A stretch of DNA of 18,665 nucleotides from Coemansia sp. RSA 922 (lineage: Eukaryota; Kickxellomycota; Kickxellomycetes; Kickxellales; Kickxellaceae). The DNA lies in assembly GCA_027577415.1 (NCBI GenBank), contig JANBQS010000412.1:1-18665 (forward strand), written 5' to 3'. This document shows, piece by piece, positions 1-6,971 of this stretch. Positions within the stretch are counted from its first letter, which is position 1; every line of letters begins with the position of its first letter. The notes beneath the pieces are model-generated. The model worked only from the letters and a program-made list of their open reading frames with translations, did not search any database and had not been told where the DNA came from. Position numbers and translations under genes: made by a program.

Positions 1-60
1 CACGCTCTTCAGACAATGCTCAAAGAGTCAGAGTCGCAGATATCGGCCTTGGAGATCTAA
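1..60 (+). CDS. Possible 3' end of an upstream plus-strand gene (partial)
   Basis: Reading from base 1 in frame 1 gives 19 codons, HALQTMLKESESQISALEI, ending in TAA at 58-60. The peptide is amphipathic and helix-like, as in a coiled-coil C-terminus. The other two plus frames are also open here, so coding is not proven. If real, the gene lies outside the window to the left and converges tail to tail on the minus-strand gene ending at 187, leaving about 126 bases of shared AT-rich and pyrimidine-rich 3' sequence. No family can be assigned. Confidence 0.3.
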   Translation, partial: HALQTMLKESESQISALEI

Positions 61-186
61 CTCTCTTTCTCTCTTTCTTTCGGATTTTAAAGACGGCGAT
101 GATGATTCCGCAGTATAAAGGTGGACTAAACACCACTAATATAAAATTACAATTCCAACTTGTGTATGGTTGAAGTACAAGTGATG

Positions 187-2328
187 TCAGATGGATCGGA
201 CTGGCTGCTGAGTCGCCCATGCGTCGCTAGTTCCTGGCATTTGCCGTACATCCATAGCACTCAACGACTCTAGTGTATTCTTAAGCACGCGCTGTATCGA
301 TTTGAGACCGCCAATAGCAATACCCGTGGCTGAATGACGCACAGTTTGCTCATTAGACGCCACATCTATGCCTGTTGCTGCCATGTCAATTCCAAGAGCA
401 GCTATTGCCTCGCATAACTCGCCCCACTGAGCGTCAATGCGTCGCATCCTGACTGAAACGGGCTGGCTGGGACGTCGGTGCTGGCCTTGACTGCACTTGA
501 CCTGTTTTGGTCCCCGAGATAGTCTTTCGGGCCCAAGTTGCGTCGGTGAACTCGCCTCTGGGTCGCAATTCCCAGAGCGACTCTGTCGCCAGGCTTTGAC
601 TCGGTCACGAATGGACTGGTCCTCATCGATATCTTCAGAGCTCGACTCCAACTCCAAGCGCTGCGCGGCAGCTGCAGAACTTGTAGCAAACTTGCCCGCC
701 CTTTTCGCCCTTTTGTGCCGCGGCAGAAACTGCTGAGCCGAAAGGTCAATACCACGTGGCAGCTGACTGGGCGATGGTGCCGCCCGTGCTTGAGAGATAG
801 TCAGTAACTCGGCAAGTGCTTGTGATTGTTTGCGAAGACCGGCCAACATGCTGCTTATCGCCAATGCGTGGCGACTGACACTGTGGATGTACTGATCGGC
901 CTGCTCGATCCGTTGCTGTAGCGAGTGAAATTGGTGACATGGCGGATCGTGGTTGGAGCATGCAGTGGCTCGTGCAGGCTCGCATCCTCGCATAGCATGA
1001 ACGCTGCTGTTTAGTCCAGACCCAGCAGCGGTCGACCCGATGCTTTCATCTGCGGCAGATAATACACTGGTAGAGGTAGTCCGTCGTCTGATCAGCAAGT
1101 CGGGAAAGGCCATGCGAGCCGTCTCTCCATAGTGGCAAGAGCTGCGAGAGTGACGGCGATGAGCATAGTCGACGGTGCTGTCTGGGCAGCTCGAGTCGTC
1201 GTCGAAAAGGATAATGCGCCTGACCAGTCTTCCTTCTGGCGGGGCTGGCTCGGCGTACTTCTTTTGATAGAACCATGGCGCCTGCTCTGGACCGCGGTGT
1301 ACTGACCCTGTCAGCGTGCGCTGTTCAGCAAGGCGTGAGGCCTGTATGTAGGGCGATCGAAGGCCGAGTTCGCAAAACATGTCAGATACCTGCGCTTCAA
1401 GCAACGCTAGACGCTGCTCATCGTGCAGAGAATCTATAGTGTCCATACCATCGGGCACGGAGGATACACGCTTCTGTTGCGCCGAGACAATGTTTGTCGG
1501 CGGAGAGAGACCCGTAGTACCTCGTTGACGAATGAATATAGCTCCCTTGGCAGCTGGTTGTGGATGACTGATGGCTCGTCGGCGGCTTGGAATTTGATCA
1601 GAAGACATTGAGCAGCGTCGGGGTGGTCCTCTTGCGCTTCTCGTCATCAGCGCAGGTGTGTGCAGCACCGGAGTACCCGAATCAAGAGTTCGGTGTGGCA
1701 ACAGTCGCTCTAGCTTAATTGACAGGCGGTGGCCTGACACTTTGCGAGAAGCCCTTGCACTGAGAGGCACAACAGAGATATTTGATGTAGCGCCTCTGGG
1801 CGAATACCGTGCTGGCGGCTTAGACAGTGTATTGCGGAATCCAGCACTATCTGCTGTCGCGCCTTCGAGGATGATGCTGGGTGGGCCCTTCATGTGCCAT
1901 GCTGGCACTGCAGGGGCGGCAAAGCGAGAATCAACGGCCTCCTTTCTTTTATACATGCCACATGTGCGACTTCCTAGCTCTGTGGGCTTGTCTGGTGGCC
2001 TCTGAGCCAGCGGGGTAGCAGTTGGCTTGCTAACGCCGTCAAAGACAAGTGCGGGATCGACCGGCTGCGTCAGGCCACCTCGCGCAGAAGCCACTTCGCT
2101 TTGCCAGGCAAGCGATAAGGAGCCGAGCCTATCTAGCGCTGCCTCCCATGCGTGCACAATGCCTTGCTGAATACCTAGCGAAAATTGCACGCCGTCGTCA
2201 GAGTCGTCGGCGGAAGACAAGGTTAATGAAGCGATACAGGGAGTCTCGGGGACTGGAGCGATAGCTAACATGTGCACCGAGTTGTTGGCATATGAGCTGC
2301 CAGCTCCACTACTCGGCGCCCGCGACAT
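187..2328 (-). CDS. Unrecognised, largely disordered 713-residue protein
   Basis: This is a single uninterrupted frame of 713 codons. The ATG at 2328 (MSRAPSSG) is the first ATG in the frame; the 8 codons upstream of it begin at a TTG. I do not recognise a family. Most of the chain is rich in Ser, Pro, Arg and Ala and looks disordered. One helix-prone stretch at about residues 461-511 (around HSLQQRIEQADQYIHSV) could form a coiled coil. It is followed by a basic cluster, RHKRAKR, near residue 535 that could act as a nuclear localisation signal, and by an acidic Ser/Glu patch (SSSEDIDEDQS, about 560-570) resembling casein kinase 2 sites. The length of the frame makes a real gene likely. Nuclear or cytoskeletal scaffolding is possible but is only a guess. 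It lies downstream of the small membrane-protein gene on the same strand, 141 bases away. Confidence 0.75.
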   Translation of the reverse strand: MSRAPSSGAGSSYANNSVHMLAIAPVPETPCIASLTLSSADDSDDGVQFSLGIQQGIVHAWEAALDRLGSLSLAWQSEVASARGGLTQPVDPALVFDGVSKPTATPLAQRPPDKPTELGSRTCGMYKRKEAVDSRFAAPAVPAWHMKGPPSIILEGATADSAGFRNTLSKPPARYSPRGATSNISVVPLSARASRKVSGHRLSIKLERLLPHRTLDSGTPVLHTPALMTRSARGPPRRCSMSSDQIPSRRRAISHPQPAAKGAIFIRQRGTTGLSPPTNIVSAQQKRVSSVPDGMDTIDSLHDEQRLALLEAQVSDMFCELGLRSPYIQASRLAEQRTLTGSVHRGPEQAPWFYQKKYAEPAPPEGRLVRRIILFDDDSSCPDSTVDYAHRRHSRSSCHYGETARMAFPDLLIRRRTTSTSVLSAADESIGSTAAGSGLNSSVHAMRGCEPARATACSNHDPPCHQFHSLQQRIEQADQYIHSVSRHALAISSMLAGLRKQSQALAELLTISQARAAPSPSQLPRGIDLSAQQFLPRHKRAKRAGKFATSSAAAAQRLELESSSEDIDEDQSIRDRVKAWRQSRSGNCDPEASSPTQLGPERLSRGPKQVKCSQGQHRRPSQPVSVRMRRIDAQWGELCEAIAALGIDMAATGIDVASNEQTVRHSATGIAIGGLKSIQRVLKNTLESLSAMDVRQMPGTSDAWATQQPVRSI

Positions 2329-2469
2329 GGCTATTGTTAAATTCAAAAACAAAGAAGATAAATGTAAAAGTCAACGTCAAAAAAGAAGAAAGAATACGAA
2401 AAGAAGATGGCCAAGGAACGAAGCAATCACATGTGGCCCTGCGCATCACGTGTCGTAAAGATACACCGC

Positions 2470-2820
2470 CTACCTAAGCCGTCCGCGCTCACGCAGCTCC
2501 TGCTCCTCCTCGCTTGACAGCGTCCATATACTGTCCACTTTGCCAAAATACCACTTGCGCAGACCAGTAAAGCAATGCGGCCGGTCGCCATAGTCCTGAT
2601 ACAGAACCATATATGAGCCAACCCCAAACATGAGCGTATAGTTCAGCGCCTGCAACTGCCGAGAGAGCCTCGACGGTGGTCGCTGTACCAGACGATCGAC
2701 TCGCCGCCGAAACACTGCTTCTAGCCGCGCATCGTCGAATAGGCCCTTGCGGTGCAGAGGTTTGCTGGCAGTAGTAGACTGCTGTGCCAGAGCATTGTTC
2801 AGCTCAGTACCCTCTGTCAT
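2470..2820 (-). CDS. Small single-span membrane protein (116 aa), unknown function
   Basis: The frame runs from an ATG at 2820 to a TAG at 2470-2472. The product has a polar N-terminus, an arginine-rich stretch (FRRRVDRLVQRPPSRLSRQ, residues 37-55), one membrane-length hydrophobic segment at about 57-76 (LNYTLMFGVGSYMVLYQDYG), an aromatic and basic segment (FTGLRKWYFGKVDSIW, 84-99) and a charged C-terminal helix (SSEEEQELRERGRLR). A basic N-terminal side followed by one span resembles small mitochondrial inner-membrane or ER proteins, but I cannot name the family. It is divergent from the USP39/Sad1 gene: the two starts are 160-220 bases apart and could share a promoter. The compact composition and clean ATG support a real gene. 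Confidence 0.6.
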   Translation of the reverse strand: MTEGTELNNALAQQSTTASKPLHRKGLFDDARLEAVFRRRVDRLVQRPPSRLSRQLQALNYTLMFGVGSYMVLYQDYGDRPHCFTGLRKWYFGKVDSIWTLSSEEEQELRERGRLR

Positions 2821-3042
2821 GGATATATTCTAAAGTCGTCTCTGAATTCGGCAGCTACTCGCTTAGTAGTAGAAAAATAAATATATAGTAAAAAAAAAAG
2901 CTTGACTAGAAAAGACCTCCGTTTCGATGTCTCATGCTTGGTTCGGCTCGATTGGCTCGGCTTTCTGGAAAACTAGAAAATGGCCAAATGGATTTATGCT
3001 TTTGCTCCTTTCGCTTCAGCTTTATTTGTTTTATTTGACAAA
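2821..3042. promoter_or_regulatory. Divergent intergenic promoter region
   Basis: These bases separate the start of the minus-strand small membrane-protein gene from the internal start of the plus-strand USP39/Sad1 gene. The left part is AT-rich, with a TATA-like tract (aaataaatatatag around 2875-2888) followed by a run of ten A at 2890-2899. Promoter function is inferred from the divergent layout only. The right end (2980-3042) is also open in frame with USP39 and could be coding if the upstream ATG is used. Confidence 0.35.
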
Positions 3043-4671
3043 ATGATAATTCCGAGCAAGCGGCCAGCGACGGAGGAGGGGGTCGAGGTGTCTCTGCCGG
3101 CCAAGCTTCGGCGAACGGACAACCAGCCTGGACCCTTGGTGGCAGGCACTGGCAACGATGAGAGCGACTCTGACAGCGACAGTGACGGCGACAATAGAGC
3201 ACCAGAGCCGTCTGCGCTCGAAATTGAGGGACTCTACCTCGACACAGTCAATCGGGCTAGCCTAGACTTTGACTTTGAGCAACTGTGCTCAGTCTCGCTA
3301 TCAAACAACAACATCTACGCGTGCCTAGTCTGTGGCAAGTACTACCAGGGTCGCGGCAAGCAGACTCACGCGTACTTTCACAGCATCAACGAGAGCCACC
3401 ACGTATTTATCAACTTGCACACACTCAGGGTCTATGTGTTGCCCGACAACTACGAGGTCGACGACAAATCGCTAAACGATATAAAGGCTGCCGTCCGCCC
3501 AACATACTCTGTGGATCAAGTAGCACAACTCGACAGTGTCTACGACGACGCCTACGATCTCAGCGGTAAACGCTATATCCCTGGTCTTGTCGGCCTGAAT
3601 CGGATAAAGTGCAACGACTATATGAACGCCGTAGTACAAGCGCTGGCACACGTCCCGCCAATTCGAGACGCTATGCTACTACTGCCGGACCTTGAGCGCA
3701 AGCCGCCCCTTGTCCAGCGAATGGCGGGCCTGGTGAGGAGGATGTGGCACCCAAAGCTGTTCAAATCGCACATAAGCCCACACGAGCTACACCAGGAGAT
3801 TGTGAATCGCTCCAAGCGGCACTTTAAGCTCGACTCGTCAGGCGATGCGTTCGAGCTTCTCACTTGGCTGCTCAACACGCTGCACATGGATTTGGGTGGA
3901 TCTCGGAAAAGCGACAGCAGCGTCGTGTACAAGGCGTTTAGAGGCGAACTAAGCGTGGCCACTCAACAGCTGCAGGACACCAAAGTGCGCGCTCGCGAAG
4001 AGGATCCAATCGAAATGGATGCTGCCAAGCCAATTGTCAGAGCCAAAGTTCCCTTTTTGACCCTGTCACTGGAACTACCTCCAAAGCCGCTGTTTGCCGA
4101 CGATGAAGACAAGGGCGAGGTCGGCATTCCACAAGTGGCTCTGGTCTCGCTTCTACAACGATACAATGGATCCACAGTAGTCGAGTGGCAAGGCCAAGCC
4201 AAGAAGTACCAGCTACGAAAGCTCCCCCAGTTCATCATTTGCCACATCAAGCGATTTACCAAGACGGAGCTCTCTGCTGAAAAGAATCCCACCGTAGTGA
4301 ACTATGCCATCCACAACGTCCCCTTTGGTAACTTGCTTCCCAAGGATGCACTTGTACATGGCCCGCATGGAAACCCCACATATAACCTGATTGCCAACAT
4401 CTGCCATGATGGACAACCTGCACTGCCTGCTGGTAATACCGCATCTTCGGAGCTGGGCCAGTCTACTGCAGCTACTCTGGCTGCATCTACTGCTGCGACC
4501 TACACGTCAGACGAAACGACATCAGCCAATAGCCAGTACTTGGTCTACCTACGTCATGCTGCTAATGACAAGTGGTACATGCTGCGCGATCTACATGTAG
4601 AGCCAGTTATGCCTCAAATGATTTTCCTGTCAGATTCCTATGTACAGATATGGCAAAGAAACGACAAATAA
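3043..4671 (+). CDS. USP39: USP39/Sad1-type U4/U6.U5 tri-snRNP protein (inactive ubiquitin hydrolase fold)
   Basis: The product matches human USP39 and yeast Sad1 along nearly its whole length. These are splicing factors of the U4/U6.U5 tri-snRNP with a catalytically dead USP fold. Numbering from the upstream ATG at 2980: an acidic SDSDSDSDGD tract at about 67-76; a zf-UBP domain from about 85, with LYLDTVNRASLDFDFEQLC, Cys103, Cys115, Cys118 and the HAYFHSINESHHVF histidine cluster at 130-143; then the USP fold, beginning GLNRIKCNDYMNAVVQAL. Asp213 sits where active USPs carry the catalytic Cys, as in USP39. The usual GHY histidine motif near the C-terminus is replaced by SQYLVYLRHA. The IKRFTK and EKNPT motifs and a C-terminal YVQIW tail are conserved. 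The ATG at 3043 (MIIPSKRP) is preferred because the 21 residues before it are hydrophobic and signal-like, odd for a nuclear protein. The stop overlaps an AATAAA at 4667-4672. No intron is needed. Confidence 0.95.
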   Translation: MIIPSKRPATEEGVEVSLPAKLRRTDNQPGPLVAGTGNDESDSDSDSDGDNRAPEPSALEIEGLYLDTVNRASLDFDFEQLCSVSLSNNNIYACLVCGKYYQGRGKQTHAYFHSINESHHVFINLHTLRVYVLPDNYEVDDKSLNDIKAAVRPTYSVDQVAQLDSVYDDAYDLSGKRYIPGLVGLNRIKCNDYMNAVVQALAHVPPIRDAMLLLPDLERKPPLVQRMAGLVRRMWHPKLFKSHISPHELHQEIVNRSKRHFKLDSSGDAFELLTWLLNTLHMDLGGSRKSDSSVVYKAFRGELSVATQQLQDTKVRAREEDPIEMDAAKPIVRAKVPFLTLSLELPPKPLFADDEDKGEVGIPQVALVSLLQRYNGSTVVEWQGQAKKYQLRKLPQFIICHIKRFTKTELSAEKNPTVVNYAIHNVPFGNLLPKDALVHGPHGNPTYNLIANICHDGQPALPAGNTASSELGQSTAATLAASTAATYTSDETTSANSQYLVYLRHAANDKWYMLRDLHVEPVMPQMIFLSDSYVQIWQRNDK

Positions 4672-4672
4672 A

Positions 4673-5070
4673 TCAATGTTTTATTCATTACTACGATTAA
4701 AAATATTTTTGGGACTACTTGTCTTTTACTCGACATTCCCAGTTGCGAAAGTAAAATAATGTATTCTTGATTACCTCTAAACTGACCTTTGTCACAAAAA
4801 GTAATATGTAATTAAAATTTCATTAATTCACAGGAACCACACTCATTTCCCTTGATTGTTAGATGTGAAAATTGGCCGTAGCATAGAATCCAAGAACGTC
4901 AATTACAAAAGTTAGTGAGATAAATAAATCGATTAATACAGGCATGTGTTGGAGGGGTTTTGCCAGACATATAGCTTTGGCTTAAACTTAAGTGCCCACT
5001 GTTAGTTGCTCATTTTTAAATGAATGCTTTGTTAATTAATGTTACAATAGAAGTGGAAGGAAGGATAATT
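4673..5070. other. AT-rich intergenic stretch, no gene seen
   Basis: This is low-GC sequence after the USP39 stop, with many stops in every frame. I see no RNA gene or recognisable retroelement protein in it. It is probably 3' flank and badly decayed transposon sequence, because the copia gag fossil begins just to its right. Confidence 0.5.
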
Positions 5071-5074
5071 CATG

Positions 5075-5440
5075 CCATGGTAGTCATCTAGTTTGGAGCA
5101 AACAACAGGTGCTTCATTGTACCAAAATAGGCCACAACAGACCTAAACTTGTTGTTCAGCACCGAAATGTAAATCAGCACCATGAGCTAAGCATGAGTCA
5201 TTGGATTTGAATAAGAGCTTGAAATGCTTATCCAGGAGGTGCCAACCAGATTCTCCTGCTTAAATAGTGCTTCATTACCTTGAGTGCTTGAGTATCATTG
5301 TTTTTGCAAGGCTCCCTGTTCTGTCATACTCATTGATATTAACAAAGATTGAATTCATTGTCTATAGGATAATGTCGGTGTGAAGAGCACAACATGATAA
5401 TACAGTCGAGCTTAGTTCTTTATAGTAGCATAGTAGAGTG
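5075..5440 (-). pseudogene. Inverted fossil of a Ty1/copia gag gene
   Basis: Read on the minus strand, this region resembles the copia gag at 9037 onward. A start at 5358 gives MNSIFVNINEYDRTG, beside MDAIIVNIEKFDGTG of the younger copy. The segment 5199 to 5114 aligns base for base with 9463-9548: by hand, 73 of 86 positions match and 12 of the 13 differences are transitions. About 270 bases of gag between these two blocks are missing. An in-frame TAG replaces the CAG of the younger copy (THAQLM becomes THA-stop-LM). Upstream of the start, the leader end also resembles the other copy (ATCCTATAGACA beside ATCCTAGACA). The match fades near 5075. This is a dead, old copy in the opposite orientation. 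Its outer limits are approximate. Confidence 0.75.
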
Positions 5441-5787
5441 CTAACCCAAAGGGAGATACTAGTCAAATAGGTCTTTATAGGAATTGTAAATTGGCCTAAT
5501 CTTCCAATATTAACAGAGAATGGGCAGTACTGCTCAACTAGACCAAAGCCGACATTGCATATACTGCATCAATACATGCAAAACAATGATTTTTATGTTT
5601 CTCTGCTGTCATTAATAATGTTTGCTATATCAAGAGTGCCATTATTTAGACAAATGATGTCTAAAGCTAATACTCTCTTTTAGCCTATCTGAGTTGCAAT
5701 AGATTCCACATACCAACAGTCATACATGATAGTTGTTGGCTCTGCCTCCTGAAAAGTTGCAATCCCTTCTGCTATACCAACTAGGAG
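5441..5787. other. AT-rich intergenic stretch between two retroelement remnants
   Basis: No supported gene lies here. The sequence sits between the inverted copia fossil and the gypsy 5' LTR and contains stops in all frames. It may include decayed transposon sequence that I cannot assign. A TGTTGGCT at 5734-5741 resembles an LTR start, but the sequence that follows aligns less well with the other LTRs than the one starting at 5788. Confidence 0.4.
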
Positions 5788-5990
5788 TGTTGACCACCAC
5801 TTCTGAACAGATGCCAACATCATTTACTGTGCCAACTAGTTGGAGAACTAACCAACGCTTACAGGAGCTCTTGGCTGAGCTCCGAGTAACACAACGTTTG
5901 CCTGACATTATTTTAGTTTTGCACTCCTCTTTAGACCTGTTTGAAAACAAATTTATTAGCTGTCATATTTCTAGCTCTTCTCTGCCAGCA
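5788..5990 (+). repeat. 5' LTR of the gypsy element (LTR A)
   Basis: It starts TGTTGACC and ends near CCAGCA, so it has the canonical TG...CA termini and is about 203 bases long. Its core (about 5831-5874) matches 11320-11363 at 38 of 44 positions by hand alignment, and more loosely a third copy beginning at 10730. It lies about 75 bases before the gag start at 6067. The right border is not certain: no intact partner LTR is available to fix it. The sequence after it, TGGTGGAGGATCC at 5992-6004, begins like a tRNA primer-binding site but was not matched to a tRNA. Confidence 0.6.
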
Positions 5991-6066
5991 TTGGTGGAGG
6001 ATCCACTTTCCCAGCCATAGCTTTCCACTAAACAACACTGATACCAACACTGATTCCCCATGTACC

Positions 6067-6971
6067 ATGACTAGCATCTATCGCCGCCCTGAGCCATTTA
6101 CTGGTGATGGAAATGTTACCAAGTGGTGTTTGTTCATGCGAATGTACATCAATGCAAACAACCCCAATGCAACTGATGACCAGATCAAGGCTGCTCTCAT
6201 TACCAACCTCGCGGATGCAGCATGCACCTGGGCTGTACTACAGTTTGATGCTGCGACCAACACCATTGCAGGCACTGCTGGTGAGGTTGCCACTTGCCTG
6301 ATTACCAGATTTACCCCATTTGCAGATGCTCGCCAGGCTGAGGCTGAACTGGAACAGATTGAGATCATGGCTACAGTTACATCATAAATCAAGACGTTCA
6401 CTGCCATCATTACCTGCATCCCTAACATGGAAGACAAGGACATGCATCACCATTTCGCTAGAGGACTCAAGAAGAAGCCAGCAATTCGTCGTGCTGAGGA
6501 TAGGGTCAATCCTCTCAACTTGGAAGATGCCTGCCAAGTGGCGCAGATTGAGGACTTGGCAGACATAATGGCTGAGCAGTAGTAGCCACAAAATCCAACA
6601 GCAACGTGATGTATGTTGGTGCTATCCAGGCTCCACATCTCAGCAGGCTTACTGAGCAGAAGTGCAACTACCTACCCAGCATTAATGCATGCTTTAGGTG
6701 CCACCAGACTGGGCACCAGCAGCGTTTTTGTCCCATGCCATCACTGCAGCCAAGACATTCCCACCAGCGCCAGCAGCCCCGCCAGTACCATGGCCCCCAG
6801 ATCCACAACATGGAGTGGTCTGCTATGTCCTACAGCTACCCGGTGCCTCATGGATATGTGCCTTACCCGTACATGCAGCCTCTCCATGGTCTTGCTCCTC
6901 TCCCTCAGCAGCAACAACCACAGCAACAGCAGCAGCCTCCCTCAGTGCCGGATTTTCCACAATGCCAGTAG
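6067..6971 (+). pseudogene. Ty3/gypsy gag pseudogene with CCHC zinc knuckle
   Basis: An ATG at 6067 opens MTSIYRRPEPFTGDGNVTKW, typical of a retrotransposon gag capsid domain. The frame is cut by TAA at 6385, yet the same frame continues as capsid-like sequence (IKTFTAIITCIPNMEDKD and on to RGLKKKPAIRR). Two adjacent TAG codons at 6580-6585 follow a CAG, and a TGA sits at 6607. The frame then changes, and a knuckle CFRCHQTGHQQRFC (CX2CX4HX4C) is read in another frame at about 6690-6731. Downstream are Pro/Tyr-rich sequence and a glutamine run coded by a CAG/CAA microsatellite at about 6907-6940. The stops all fit C-to-T changes of CAA, CAG or CGA codons. The gene is broken and cannot make full Gag. 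Confidence 0.8.

Noticed and set aside
402..755. Open frames overlapping the 713-residue gene, and similar ones opposite USP39 and the DUF726 gene
   Set aside because: They lack motifs, sit in other frames of well-supported genes and have the composition expected of shadow frames.
5734..5741. TGTTGGCT as the true start of the gypsy 5' LTR
   Set aside because: The downstream sequence aligns with LTR B better when the LTR is started at 5788 (TGTTGACC), so this looks like a chance match or a separate remnant.
5992..6004. TGGTGGAGGATCC right after LTR A as a tRNA primer-binding site
   Set aside because: It begins TGG as required, but the bases beyond do not show the T-arm complement (GG.TTCGA) expected for an 18-base tRNA match, so it is left as a possibility only.
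6907..6940. CAG/CAA microsatellite as an independent repeat feature
   Set aside because: It lies inside the gypsy gag and simply codes a glutamine run; it does not need a separate explanation.
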